From: Notospermus geniculatus
Lineage: Eukaryota > Nemertea > Pilidiophora > Heteronemertea > Lineidae
Reading direction: 5' to 3'
Assembly (NCBI GenBank): GCA_002633025.1
Contig: NMRB01000991.1
Coordinates: 41,398 to 105,397, forward strand
DNA length: 64,000 nt
The position numbers and the translations under genes are program-made. The notes under the pieces are model-generated. The model made no database searches. It was not told the DNA's origin and saw nothing but the letters and a program-made list of their open reading frames with translations. The first letter of the stretch is position 1, and every line of letters begins with the position of its first letter. This document shows, one piece after another, positions 1 through 11,218 of the stretch.

Positions 1-47
1 CCTGTGAACTGATGTGCTGCAAGTGGGGAGTGTCTCAGGGGTCCACA

Positions 48-421
48 TAAACTCCCTACGCAGTTGTGAGTCGCGCCCCTTCGGTTTACTCGCTCTCCAC
101 AACTGCTTAACTAGGATGTGTTCGCCGCGGTTGGTCAACAGATGGCGCTGAGCGAGCAATGAGAGCACCGAGCAACCGGTAACCAAGCTGGCCTGAGACA
201 CTTTTTCATTGGCCGAGCGGTTCGTAGCCATGGTAGCACAAGAACATCCGTTGCCAACGGGCCAAAGAGTTCTGAAAGCAGCAGCGTGCTGATAGGCTGT
301 AAAATTCGCGCCATGCCCTGACGCCATCTGTTGACCAACCGCGGCGAACACATCCAAGTTAAGCAGTTGTGGAGAGCGGTAAACCGAAGGGGGCGCGATA
401 CACAACTGCGTAGGGAGTTTA
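48..421. mobile_element. Mutator-like foldback MITE with 9-bp target duplication
   Basis: Inverted arms of about 97 bp (48-147 and 322-421) with ends TAAACTCCCTACG and CGTAGGGAGTTTA. Both sides carry the identical 9-mer GGGTCCACA (39-47 and 422-430). Long inverted repeats with a 9-bp target duplication are characteristic of Mutator-like elements (MULEs). No transposase is present, so it is non-autonomous. The interior (148-321) is unique sequence. Confidence 0.8.
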
Positions 422-551
422 GGGTCCACACTGCTACCGACTTGTTTGGGAGGTCTGTGTCGGTGTGTGTTTGGGAGGTTTGCGCCGGTGTCAACGCCGA
501 AAAAGTCCCTCTGAAATCGAAGTCCGGCTGCTGTTGTCCTAGTGAATTAAA

Positions 552-800
552 GGAGTTCGACGTCCAAGTTGTAAACAAACCAGTTTGTTTACAAACAGTG
601 GTCGGCAAACTAGTTTTATTCCTTCGTGAAGGTGGCAGCACCAGTAGCGCCCCGTGATCGTTAGACTGGTGCCCGGTCCAATGCAACTCACTCACGATAT
701 TCACGTCAGTACATATCACCGACAATAGGTGGCAGCACCGCAGGCGTCGCGTGGATAGAGAGCCAGTGAGTGAGTGTTTACAACTTGGACGTCCAGCTCC
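552..800. mobile_element. Foldback insertion in a repeat shared with 42.5 kb
   Basis: Arms 552-576 and 776-800 are inverted copies (GGACGTCCAAGTTGTAAAC core, 23 of 25 matching). Sequence on either side (about 485-548 and 801-815) lines up, without the insert, with 42495-42560 just upstream of the GPCR start. This suggests a 250-bp insertion into an older repeat. Confidence 0.55.
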
Positions 801-1088
801 TAAGCCTTTGTGAAGGCTTACGTTGCTTACCCTGACCATAACCGTTGACTATGCATACTTCGCATTCGCATTGAGTTTCCATTCGTTGGACTTTCTCCGC
901 TGCTACATCGGTGGATTTCTCATACCATTCCCCAGAAGGTTCCGATTGCGTAGAGCTACACGGCATGCATGGTACGGACACTCCGGTTAAAGCGGGATTT
1001 ATTGGCACACGGATCCGGTCCGTTTCCAGTCCCTTTGCCCCTAGTTTTCCGGATACGACAACGCAAAAGCCCATTTGGTCGATTTTTT

Positions 1089-1246
1089 AAAGGGCCTCTA
1101 GAGGCAGCTCGCCATTAGGCTACTATCAGTACCGGTTCTTCAACTAGGCGGCGCCACTTTAACGTTAATCACCAGTACGAGGTATTGAACATGGGTTTTC
1201 CCCGGGGTTTTCCCCAGCCATGCTGGGCTGCCTCTAGAGTCCCTTT
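1089..1246. mobile_element. Short palindromic MITE
   Basis: Ends AAAGGGCCTCTAGAGGCAGC and GCTGCCTCTAGAGTCCCTTT are imperfect inverses. About 158 bp overall with a non-repetitive middle. No clear target duplication. Confidence 0.55.
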
Positions 1247-1333
1247 AACGGACCTGAGCCGGACAAAATCCGTGTGCCAATGAACCCCATTTAACAAGGG
1301 CTTCGCAAAGCGTTCTCGATCTGAAGCCATTAT

Positions 1334-1481
1334 GGAGGTTTAGAAATCAAACGATAAACGTAAACGTTAACGACAACGTTATTTTTGTACCGAAATGCAA
1401 TATAAAATCCGGTGAGTGTGTGGTATGAAAAATAACGTTGTCGTAACGTTTTACGTTTATCGTTTGATTTCTTAACCTTCC
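1334..1481. mobile_element. Palindromic MITE, AACGTTATTTTT family, copy 1
   Basis: Nearly the whole 148 bp is self-complementary: the ends carry AAATCAAACGATAAACG and its inverse, with an inner AACGACAACGTTATTTTT. Flanked by TAT on both sides (1331-1333 and 1482-1484). A second copy is at 26185-26334. Confidence 0.75.
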
Positions 1482-1484
1482 TAT

Positions 1485-2040
1485 TGTCAACTGCTGCACG
1501 TTTATGTACCACATGAGTACGATTACCACAGTCGCCTAGTGAAAAGGCAGTCTTTAGACCGTCTACGAATTTTTAATGCACTGTGGCTACTACTGAGTAG
1601 GTAGAATATGAATTACCAAAGGTTTGCGTTATGCGTCCTCGTATATCCTTCGCATTTTCCACTGATGAAAGTTGACATATCGAACCGCCTTGTCTCAGTG
1701 AAAAACATGCAGAAAATACCCTTAAAACATCAAAATGCTATAATTCCTTTAATCTAGAGTTTGAGCGACGGCATGCTTTGAATAACTATCATATTCAGTC
1801 GATGATGGTGGAACGTATTATATCAATGTCTGTAGTGAAGTTCAAACTTCCCCATTAAAAAGCTTTTGATTACGATTTTAATCTAAGTTAAAACTCACGA
1901 CGTAACTTGATTAAAGACAGATCCAGGCTACCTTTCTTTTGAAACAAAGCTAAGGTTGACTTTTGTCCTCCCTGCAGGAATACAAAATATTACCTGCGGG
2001 GGTTTGCCGGTACACGCACAGTACCAGTTCATATGATGGC
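1485..2040. other. No recognised feature
   Basis: Unique-looking AT-rich sequence without a convincing frame, RNA gene or repeat partner in this window. Confidence 0.5.
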
Positions 2041-2042
2041 AG

Positions 2043-2440
2043 TCTTAAATTTGACTGCCGACGTAGTAGACTGGTCCCCTGTCGTACCGCTCCGTTCCTC
2101 CACTACTACGTCAGGCCGCGTCCGCCATGTTTGCCTGTTTTCTGACACACGTATGCAAATGAGCAATAAAGACTTGTAACGTTGCGGGAGTCTCTAAAAA
2201 TAGATGATGACTCATGGCGCGACCGTTGACCAATCACAGTTGACCAATCACATGCCGAGTTGGCGTTCAAAATGCCTGTCGTAGTAGTGAAGCGAGAACT
2301 ACGACAGGGGACCAGTCTACCGACGTAGAGGGAGCCTCCTAGCGGTAGCCACACGAACTACAAAAATCCATTACAAAATGTACTGTACGGGCAAATCGGG
2401 ACTATTCGCCAACAACGTAGTTGGTCCCTTGGGTTGGAGA
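2043..2440 (+). repeat. Dispersed repeat split by an insertion
   Basis: The parts 2043-2066 and 2329-2440 together match 52026-52165 (ACTACAAAAATNCATTACAA and a GACAACGTAGTTNGTCCC block). The copy here is interrupted by the MITE at 2067-2319. An inverted 50-bp fragment lies at 13143-13195. Confidence 0.75.
2067..2319. mobile_element. Mutator-like MITE with 9-bp duplication, copy A
   Basis: Ends TAGACTGGTCCCC and GGGGACCAGTCTA; 253 bp. Target duplication CCGACGTAG at 2058-2066 and 2320-2328. The related empty site at 52042-52050 has the 9-mer once, which fixes the boundaries. The interior contains TGACCAATCAC twice and a GCGAGAACTACGACAGG arm. Same family as 8639-8791 and 10319-10570. Confidence 0.88.
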
Positions 2441-2660
2441 TATGAAAAGCCGTTTGAATTTTGAAAGGAAATAAAGGAAAAATAAACATTTATTAAAAAT
2501 ACCGTTTTTTTTTCACTTGATTGCCATGGAAACGAGATTTTGTCAAAACGATCAAAGGTGCCTAAGTGGCACCCGTTGGTTTCTGAATCTAAAGCCTTCA
2601 AATCAAAGGAAACTGCAATAAAATTGCTTTTATCCCGAAATCGACACTTCACCTGAAATT

Positions 2661-2840
2661 CCGGTGTAATGAAATCTAATGTTCCCGATACCAGATGCCC
2701 GCTTCTATTGTACAGGGGACATCTCGTGACAGAAGTTCCGTCTGTTAGTGTCCGGCCTATTGTAGCTGCCGCTTATTCCGTCAGAATCCTTTGTTGGGGG
2801 ACGTCTCATATCGGGGTACATGACATTCTACTACACCGGG
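2661..2840. mobile_element. MITE-like element, CCGGTGTAATAGAATCTAATG ends
   Basis: Left end CCGGTGTAATGAAATC and right end GACATTCTACTACACCGG are inverted. The interior has GCCGCTTATTCCGTC, also found at 55128-55142 and, inverted, at 61880-61895. Related ends appear at 8475, 10155, 18400, 22060 and 23420, so this is an abundant family. Confidence 0.6.
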
Positions 2841-2905
2841 GTTTGCGTCCAGACTATGGCGTTCGCATTGGCGTTTCGAAGCTTTGCAAAAACTCCCCTT
2901 CCACG

Positions 2906-3417
2906 TGAACCACGTCGGTTTGTGTCGTACTAGAATGGCCCAGCTGGCGTTCATTGAAACATAACGAACACCAATCAATGGTACTGTTGAGGTTCCGCCG
3001 ACGGCTCAGTAACTGTGTTTGTTCTTGTCTTTGATCTCGGCTAATAATCGAACGATAAATCTAGACAGTGACGAGCGTTAGTTCAGCGTATAATTAGTAC
3101 AGATTTGCCGTATCACATCACATCTGACCGAGAGCGTTAGCAGAAAAGTTTAGAATCATCACTTAGACCGTTTTCTGGTAGGAATATTCTTGCCATTAGG
3201 CTACTTTCGTGGTACCTCAATGTGATACCCGCTTACATTGTTCGCGCACTTTGCAACCTCCACGTATGTACAGTGTGAAGAGAGGGCAACGTTGCTTTCA
3301 AGAACATGTCGAAATGTTGACCCTCACGTGACTGCTCTCGGCCAATCGTATTCAAGGTACGGTATTAAAAATTAGCTATTTTCCCTGAAATTTCTCAGTA
3401 TAAGTTGATAAAACCTA
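2906..3417. other. No recognised feature
   Basis: Non-repetitive sequence; short frames only. Confidence 0.5.
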
Positions 3418-4264
3418 GCGTCCACTAGGGCGCGGACAAGACGCGGAACGCAAATTTAGCAATTCCGCATCATTCCGCAACCTCTCCGCATATTCTTGAA
3501 AGATTCCGTTCACCGTCTTTATCATTCCTAAGCAGTTCCCGGCATTTCCGCACGTTCGGGAGAGGGCGAAATTTCCGCATCCAAATTTTGATCGAGACCA
3601 AAATTTCGACGCGGAAATGAACTTCCCGACACCTTCGGCACCCTGTCTGCATTGTCGTGCGGACATCGTCAGGACATCCCGCCTTTCTGTAACACTTCTG
3701 CAAACGTTCCTGAAAGCTTCCGCGGTGCGGGCAGCTTCGCGAAGGCAAGCAGAAGCCACGCGGACTGTTTCAGGAAAGCGCGGAGCCGATGCAGATCAAA
3801 ATAAGCGAGTGCGCGAAGCCGTCAAGACATTTGCGGACAAGACACGGAAAGGTCAACAGGTTGCGGCGTGGAGGAGTTTATGGCCGGTGTAACGTTTTTC
3901 AGTGTGGCCGTTTTTACTAACTCCATGACGGCTAGCAGACATATGAGAAAAATCCAAATTCGGCGCAGAATTTATAACCTTGAATTATTTCCTCATATTG
4001 TCCGCATATCTACCCGATTGTCCTAGTCCATGATTTTACTACTCCTGGTGTGATCCTAGATGTGTCCGCGCTGTCCTGCTACGATCAGCAGCATTTCGCG
4101 CCCTTCACGATTGCTTCCTGGGACACTCCCAGGTATGTCTGCAGAGATGTCCCAGGAAACGATGATTCGCACACTTTTTTTCGCGACTGACGCGGAAAGG
4201 ATGCCGAAATTGCATAATTTGCTTCCGCAACCCTTCCTAATCTTGTCGGCGCTCTAGTGGACGC
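3418..4264. mobile_element. 847-bp inverted-repeat element
   Basis: Ends GCGTCCACTAGGGCGC and GCGCTCTAGTGGACGC, with inverted similarity continuing for about 55 bp. The interior is rich in TTCCGC and GCGGAA words on both strands, producing several shadow frames but no convincing protein. No target duplication recognised. Confidence 0.6.
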
Positions 4265-4312
4265 CACCCATAAAGGGCAACTCTCTTCCTCACACCACGG
4301 CTTGGCGCCTTG

Positions 4313-4577
4313 ATTTATTCTATACAAGGCTCGTTTTAGGTTCCAAGACCTTCACATCGCCGCTAGGCGGCATTCCGTGATCTTTGCATCTGGCTTTAGG
4401 TTAAAAAGGGAAGAATAGTGTTCTCCCTGAGTGATTTATTCGGTACAACAAGGCTCGTTTTAGGTTCCAAGGCCGCTGTGCTTTCGAGAGCAAAATGATC
4501 TGCGGTCCGTTGTTTACATTTGTAATTCTCTGCATTGCCGCTAGACGGCGTTCCGAGACCTTTGCGTCTGGCTATAG
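4313..4577 (+). repeat. Imperfect direct duplication
   Basis: The block CTCGTTTTAGGTTCCAAG, then GCCGCTAGNCGGC, then TTTGCNTCTGGCT occurs at 4330-4397 and again at 4451-4575. The second copy contains about 60 extra bases. Function unknown. Confidence 0.55.
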
Positions 4578-4585
4578 AGGAACTT

Positions 4586-5118
4586 CACGTGACGTCATCA
4601 CTGACGTCATAATTCGCACGTCAGCCATGTTGTACGTCATTTGAAGCTACGAATGCGTTGGACGTGACGTCCAACATGGCGGCATCTCGTCGCGGCATTG
4701 ACGTCACAATCGTCAGTGGGATTCCTCTATTCATCGTATCCATGACGTCGTATCCAGGCCTACATGACGTTGTGACGTTGCGCGTTTTGCCCACCAGCTT
4801 CTTCAGCAAAGCAATGAATTTTGCCCACCACCCTTGCGTCATTTGCCCACCACCCTTGCGACGTCAGCAATGGCGGACACTGTCGGAGTTACGTCATGGA
4901 TACGATGAATAGAGCTCGAGCCGATGACGTCATCACCAAAAAATCCGCCATCTTGCCGGTCAAACTGACGTCAAATGACGTCGGCGACCCACGTGGTGCA
5001 GTTTGTCGTCAGCGCAAGTGGAGTGTTGCGTCTTCAACCATGACGCGATTTGCACGTGGCGCACTTTGTCGTTGACCGGCAGCATGGCGGACTGCAGGTC
5101 AAACGTGACGTCATAATG
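4586..5118. repeat. ACGTCA-rich block with internal inverted repeats
   Basis: About a dozen ACGTCA or TGACGT words lie in 530 bp, including TGACGTCATCACTGACGTCA at 4591-4610. A 22-bp inverted pair (CTATTCATCGTATCCATGAC near 4726 and its inverse near 4892) and direct GCACGTGG-type blocks suggest a degenerate foldback element. The words match the CREB/ATF consensus, but regulatory use is not shown. Confidence 0.5.
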
Positions 5119-5119
5119 A

Positions 5120-6413
5120 GCCGCGGCTCAAGCTCTATAGGCTGAAAAGGAAAGAAAACGCTCCTTCAGTGATTACATTCAATAAGATATTCAGCGTGCA
5201 CGTAATGAATATGTTCAATACGAAAGCAAACTGTAACTACTTGCTTCTGATTTCCTTCCCAAAGTGCATCCTACAAATTCAATCATCCCTTACCCTCTTC
5301 TCCAAAATGGTACTCAAGTTCCGACAGATTGGATCCACGAGTTGGATTCCGTTGATTGCTCAGCGAAGCTTAAACACATGATTTGTGTCTCCTAGTTTCT
5401 GCAGGCTGTTCGATCTTTGAAATGGAGAGACAAGGAACGTTTAGTGTATAAAGTCACGGTGCAAGAACCTGCAGAAAGTCAAACCCGAAAATAGGAATGA
5501 AATGGTCCATGGACCATGTGCTCACCTGGGTGAATGTACCAGAAGAAAAAATGACATTCATTAAATGAAATGTTCCAGGCAAGCCTTGAGTTCTGTGTAA
5601 TATGATTAAGGTCAAAACATTCCCGACCATAGCCATTCGAAGGCATATAACCCTAACCCCACCCAACCCTCCTTCTTGCGCACACCTTTAGGCCTACATG
5701 TATGCTAGTAGTGGTACTGTAGGGGATCCAATTGAAGGATTTCCGAAAACGAGCAGTCGGAATAATCAACGTTCGCGACCAGCTGCAACGGCTCCAGGCT
5801 GCAACAGTACATTTCATATACGACCAAATTAATAGGGACGAGGTGATCCGTTCCGCCTGTTCCGCACTTTCCAGTCAGCCGTTTTGGTAAGCCGAACATG
5901 TAGCCCGACCGTTTCAGATCTATTGAGTTACTAACACTGCAAATGCAGTCAGTAAGTGATTGAATGAAACATGTGGAAAAAAAACAAAGTAAACGTCATT
6001 ATACTTTTAAACACCAAGACTAAACAGCATCTAGGAGTAATCTCGTAGTTATCATCAATGCAATAACTCAGCAGTCGCTGTAATTATACTATATCAAGTG
6101 TATTAAGTTAGCTAGACATTTAATGAAGCGCCTAATCAGGGAAGACTTGGGATACGGGTGTTTACGAAATTACGGTTGATCAAACTGTAAATGGTTCAAC
6201 AGCCACCCTTCGTGAGCAGGGTTGTGATTAATTGAAGATCATGTAGTTTCTTAACCAAATAAACCTCGTCAGTATACCGCATGATTTAATCAGGAGGCGA
6301 CGTATTGCTTTAGTGGGGAGCCTAGTGTGGGAAACATGGCGCTGCATAAGTGAAATATTGAGGGTATGATCTGAGGGGACATCACAAAGTGGCTTAGTGA
6401 ACTATCGATCCCT
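5120..6413. other. No gene recognised
   Basis: Only the fragment at 5505-5565 (ATGGTCCATGGACCAT and CACCTGGGTGA, shared with 14290 and 25225) stands out. The frames are short and unremarkable. Confidence 0.5.
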
Positions 6414-6971
6414 TATACACCGTGGAGAATCGCCAACGCAGTAGCCGAGTTTCTCAGGTGGCAGCGCTGTGATCCGAGTCAAAAACATGGCGGCTGTATC
6501 ACGAATGTTGAGGATGTCAACTCCAAAGTGGGGAGCAAAGTACCGAAGATGAAAGATACACACACTTAGACTATGCCGAGGATGACCTCCAGTTTATCGT
6601 CTATTAATCTAAAGCTTCCTTTATTGGAATTACGTGGTCGATTTTACATTTGAAGTGGAAAAGTTCAAGTGTCACTACGTGGAACTGCCGTCAATCAAAC
6701 AACCGGCCTAACACAACGAACATTTCCACTTCAAACAAAGAAACAACACTCCTTCAGCACCTATATTTCGGCTTGTTCAATTGCAAATTATCACTAGATC
6801 ATCCTCGAATTTACATAAACTCGCTCACCTCGACCGAAACTCTCTATTTTTCGCGTTTTAGTCGGCAACACACACATCGATATGTGACAGAGCCGCCATG
6901 TTTCACTCGGATCGCAGCACTGCCACCTGAGAAACTCGGCTACTGCGTTGGCGATTCTCCACGGTGTTATA
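6414..6971. mobile_element. Foldback element with about 85-bp arms
   Basis: Left arm 6414-6500 (TATACACCGTGGAGAATCG) and right arm 6885-6971 are inverted, including CGCAGTAGCCGAGTTTCTC. The 380-bp interior is unique. Total 558 bp, no ORF of note. Confidence 0.7.
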
Positions 6972-7384
6972 GGTGCCTGTCATGTTATGCTTAGTCACGA
7001 CGTGCCGAGACGGCGGAAATTGGCGTAATTCTGGATGACATTTTATTGTTTATGTTCGGCGGTCCCGTGGCAGTCGAGTTGATGGTTCTTGCAATATGAT
7101 TAAGAAAATGAGTGATCCTTGATCTCTTTTTCTTCACCACGGCGTTAAAAGTCTGCGTTCTCATCAAAAACGTCTTGTCCGAGCAGTCACGTACTCTGGT
7201 GGACAGAAATATTAGGACAGTGGCCAATTTGAAGTTTGATGCAAGTTTCTGCCTCTTAAGAATCAGAAGGTTCGATTCCGGTAGGAAGCAATGTCTTTCA
7301 CCTTAGAAACCCGATTTCTATTTCATATTCTTTACTTGTATCTCCATTATTTGTGACCCCTCGCATAACATAAAACTGTTTGGG

Positions 7385-7625
7385 TTCGGAGATTGTTTGG
7401 ACTACTCGTAGGGTACTGATGGACGCCTCGTTTAAACATGGGCCATAGAACCATCTTTTTTGAAGATGGGGATTTGGCCTAGTGGTTTAAGGCGTGCTGC
7501 CGCTTAGTGCTGGCGATTGATGCCTTATGCGAGGGTCCGTGGGTTCGATTCTGGTAGGAAGCAATGTCTTTCACCTTAGAAACCCGATTTCTAACCTTAG
7601 AAACCCGATTTCTATTTCATATTCT
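7385..7625 (+). mobile_element. tRNA-derived SINE, family 1
   Basis: The tRNA-like head runs about 7470-7556 with an A box (TGGCCTAGTGG) and B box (GGGTTCGATTC), plus an extra arm as in class II (Leu/Ser) tRNAs. Sequence shared with other copies extends upstream to TTCGGAGATTGTTTGG and downstream to CCCGATTTCTATTTCATATT. A partial tail copy is at 7268-7330. Confidence 0.75.
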
Positions 7626-8638
7626 TAAGAATCAGAAGAAGATAAAATGTTTTGGCTTGAATAATGTCTAGAACACATTTTTGATCATGATTTAACTTTC
7701 ATTTCTGCATTAATGTGGATTGTTTTTAATTTCAACTGATTTAAACACATGTCTTGTTATGACGTAACTGGTCAGACATGTTATGTAACACAAGTGTATC
7801 ATCAACCATGAGTAATCAAAAGCTTTATTCTTAGAAAAAATGAAGAAAAAAGGAAGAAAAATGAGTATTTGCCTGTAAATGCTTTTGATGAACAATGGCA
7901 AGAATTGCATTATTGTCATTAACCTCATTGCATAATTGCCGCTGATTATGTAATTCACTGAAATTGTAGCAAGGGGAAAGAAGGACCCTTAATTACCACA
8001 ATATATGAACACAAGTTGAGTTCATTACATTCTTTAACAGGCAGAAACTTACATCAAACTTCAATTTGGCCACTGTCTTATTTATTTCCGTCCACCAGTG
8101 TACATGTACCAGTCATTACAGCCGCAATCATCCCGATCCGATACAAACATAATCATGTACTGCAGTGGGGCAATGAGGCTTCTTATAGCTTCCCTTGTCA
8201 GAGTACATCGCATTTTTTACTGGCAATACAGGCAGAGTCCGCAACGGTACGATAACGATTGTTCTAATGACGTAGAGACAGCTTCCTGCATGCTGCCTAA
8301 CAAGGCATCCTGTCGGTACATCAGCGCCGTAAGAATATGCAGATTGGTAGGAGAGGTCAGTCTGCAAGTCCGGTGAGACGGGAATCACACCTCTGGAATC
8401 TACATTAATTCTGGTTTTATTGTTCAGCAAGGGATCAGGATAGGCTATGGCCATTCGAATATATTGTGCGTCCCGGTGTGATAGAATCTAATGTCGCCGT
8501 CTTCCTGATGTCCCCCTGTATCGTTTGTCATTGCAGGATAAAGTTGGGTCTTGGTCTCTCTAGAGTCGAATTATTGATGACGTCAATGACGTCGCTAAGG
8601 TCACTTCGCTCGCAGCGCCGACCTGTCGGGATAAACAA

Positions 8639-8791
8639 TAGACTTGTCCCCTGTCGTACCGCTCCGTTCCTCCACTACTACGACAGGCCGCGTCCCCATG
8701 TTTGCCTGAATTCTGACACACGTATGCAAATGAGCAATAAAGACTCGTAACGTTGCGGGAGTCTCTAAAAATAGATGATGACTCATGGCGC
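8639..8791. mobile_element. Mutator-like MITE, copy B, cut by an N
   Basis: Identical start to the element at 10319, but the sequence stops at the single N at 8792, losing the right half. The truncation is most simply an assembly join, since the next base begins a repeat of 7088 onward. Confidence 0.8.
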
Positions 8792-9084
8792 NCTTGCAAT
8801 ATGATTAAGAAAATGGGTGACCCTTGATCTCTTTTTCTTCACCACGGCGTTAAAAGTCTGCGTTCTCATCAAAAACGTCTTGTCCGAGCAGTCACGTACT
8901 CTGGTGGACAGAAATATTAGGACAGTGGCCAATTTGAAGTTTGATGCAAGTTTCTGCCTCTTAAGAATCAGAAGGTTCGATTCTGGTAGGAAGCAATGTC
9001 TTTCACCTTAGAAACCCGATTTCTATTTCATATTCTTTACTTGTATCTCCTTTATTTGTGACCCCTCGCATAACATGGAACTGT

Positions 9085-9315
9085 TTATGTTCGGAGATTG
9101 TTTGGACTACTCGTAGGGTACTGATGGACGCCTCGTTTAAACATGGGCCATAGAACCATCTTTTTTGAAGATGGGGATTTGGCCTAGTGGTTTAAGGCGT
9201 GCTGCCCCTTAGTGCTGGCGATTGATGCCTTATGCGAGGGTCCGTGGGTTCGATTCTGGTAGGAAGCAATGTCTTTCACCTTAGAAACCCGATTTCTATT
9301 TCATATTCTTAACAA
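9085..9315 (+). mobile_element. tRNA-derived SINE, family 1 (second unit)
   Basis: Same element as at 7385-7625, inside the second copy of the 1.7-kb duplication. It lacks the short internal duplication of the tail seen at 7580-7610. Confidence 0.75.
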
Positions 9316-10318
9316 TCAGAAGAAGATGAAATGTTTTGGCTTGAATAATGTCTAGAACACATTTTTGATCATGATTTAACTTTCATTTCTGCATTAATGT
9401 GGATTGTTTTTAATTTCAACTGATTTAAACACATGTCTTGTTATGACGTAACTGGTCAGATATGTTATGTAACACAAGTGTATCATCAACCATGAGTAAT
9501 CAAAAGCTTTATTCTTAGAAAAAATGAAGAAAAAACGAAGAAAAATGAGTATTTGCCTGTAAATGCCTTTGATGAACAAGGGCGAGAATTGCCTTTGTCA
9601 TTAACCTCACTGCATAATTGCCGCTGATTATGTAATTCACTGAAATTGTAGCAAGGGGAAAGAAAGACCCTTAATTCCAACAATATATGAACACAAAAAG
9701 TTCATTACATTCATTAACAGGCAGAAACTTACATCAAACTTCAAATTGGCCACTGTCCTAATATTTCTGTCCACCGGTGTATATGTACCAGTCATTACAG
9801 CCGCAATCATCCCGATCCGATACAAACATAATCATGTACTGCAGTGGGGCAAGGAGGCTTCTTATAGCTTCCCTTGTCAGAGTACATCGCATTTTTTTAC
9901 TGGCAATACATGCAGAGTCCGCAACGGTACGATAATGATTGTTCTAATGACGTAGAGACAGCTTCCTGCATGCTGCCTAACAAGGTATCCTGTCGGTACA
10001 TGAGCGCCGTAAGAATATGCAGATTGGTAGGAGAGGTCAGTCTGCAAGTCCGGTGAGACGGGAATCACACCTCTGGAATCTACATTAAGGCTGGTTTTAT
10101 TGTTCAGCAAGGGATCAGGATAAGCTATGGCCATTCGAATATATTGTGCGTCCCGGTGTGATAGAATCTAATGTCACCGTCTTCCTGATGTCCCCCTGTA
10201 TCGTTTGTCATTGCAGGATAAAGTTGGGTCTTGGTCTCTCTAGAGTCGAATTATTGATGACGTCAATGACGTCGCTAAGGTCACTTCGCTCGCAGCGCCG
10301 ACCTGTCGGGATAAACAA

Positions 10319-10570
10319 TAGACTTGTCCCCTGTCGTACCGCTCCGTTCCTCCACTACTACGACAGGCCGCGTCCCCATGTTTGCCTGAATTCTGACACA
10401 CGTATGCAAATGAGCAATAAAGACTCGTAACGTTGCGGGAGTCTCTAAAAATAGATGATGACTCATGGCGCGACCGTTGACCAATCACAGTTGACCAATC
10501 ACATGCCGAGTTGGCGTTCTAGATACCTGTCGTAGTAGTGAAGCGAGAACTACGACATGGGACCAGTCTA
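10319..10570. mobile_element. Mutator-like MITE with 9-bp duplication, copy C
   Basis: Ends TAGACTTGTCCCC and GGGACCAGTCTA; 252 bp. Direct repeat GATAAACAA at 10310-10318 and 10571-10579. Related sequence at 15811 (TGTCGGGATAAACGGCAC) shows the target block without the insert. Confidence 0.88.
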
Positions 10571-10579
10571 GATAAACAA

Positions 10580-11218
10580 AAAATCGTCGTCCTCATCACC
10601 ATGCTGAATTTTTCGGCAAAACGAACCTTCTACGTGGGACTTTATTGAGCCGCCTTCCAGCGCTAAAATATAGAATTGAATATCCGCCGCGAGGCAGCCG
10701 AAACAAGATATCTGTTTAATGTCAGTTAATAGAGAGTGATCATCCCTATTCTAACCTGACATCGAATGAAATGAGGGTCCCCTCTAAAAATTGTGTTTTA
10801 ATGATGAACAATGTGTTAGGGACTAACATTTTCACCCCATCAATCTTCTCCCCTTTTACCCCACCGGCCAATGACAAATGGCTGACAGCGTCATATGCAG
10901 ATCTCGACATTTTTCACGAATAAAAACTCCGAACATTTTCCTATCGCAGTTCCCTGCCATAGTAGGCTGACAGATCGGGCCATCGGGAGATTTTCCTTGT
11001 CTATCCCGTTGCCCAGCGTGGCTAGCGGTGTCGCTAGGACGGCACCAGACGACGGCAGGTCGGGATGTGATTGACGAATCGCCGTTTCTCACGGTTTTCG
11101 TCCCTGCTGAGTTGCGAATTATGCTAATAACGTTAATCACCTTCCTGAACTATTTGGATCAAAATTGTTTTCCTTCTGAAATTAGCTTTGACCTGGGGTT
11201 TACCATCCTGAGATAATA
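10580..11218. other. No recognised feature
   Basis: Unique sequence after the Mutator-like MITE; the 94-codon minus frame at 10856-11140 resembles nothing I know. Confidence 0.5.

Larger units (their letters stand above)
7088..10471 (+). repeat. 1.7-kb direct duplication across a single N
   Basis: Unit 1 (7088-8791) and unit 2 (8793-10471) match base for base apart from a few percent substitutions and small indels. The N at 8792 lies exactly at the junction. Each unit holds a SINE, an AT-rich stretch, and the left part of a Mutator-like MITE. The pattern fits two haplotypes joined end to end, or a recent tandem duplication. Confidence 0.85.

Noticed and set aside
135-839. 234-codon minus-strand frame at the left edge
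   Set aside because: Runs straight through two foldback elements and their arms, has no recognisable domain, and is best explained by inverted-repeat composition.
7470-7556. Functional Leu/Ser tRNA gene
   Set aside because: Present in at least six dispersed copies with degraded stems and a shared non-tRNA tail, so it is a SINE head.
8128-8454. 108-codon minus frame duplicated at 9877-10134
   Set aside because: The duplicate carries several amino-acid changes and a one-base T-run frameshift, so there is no sign of coding constraint.
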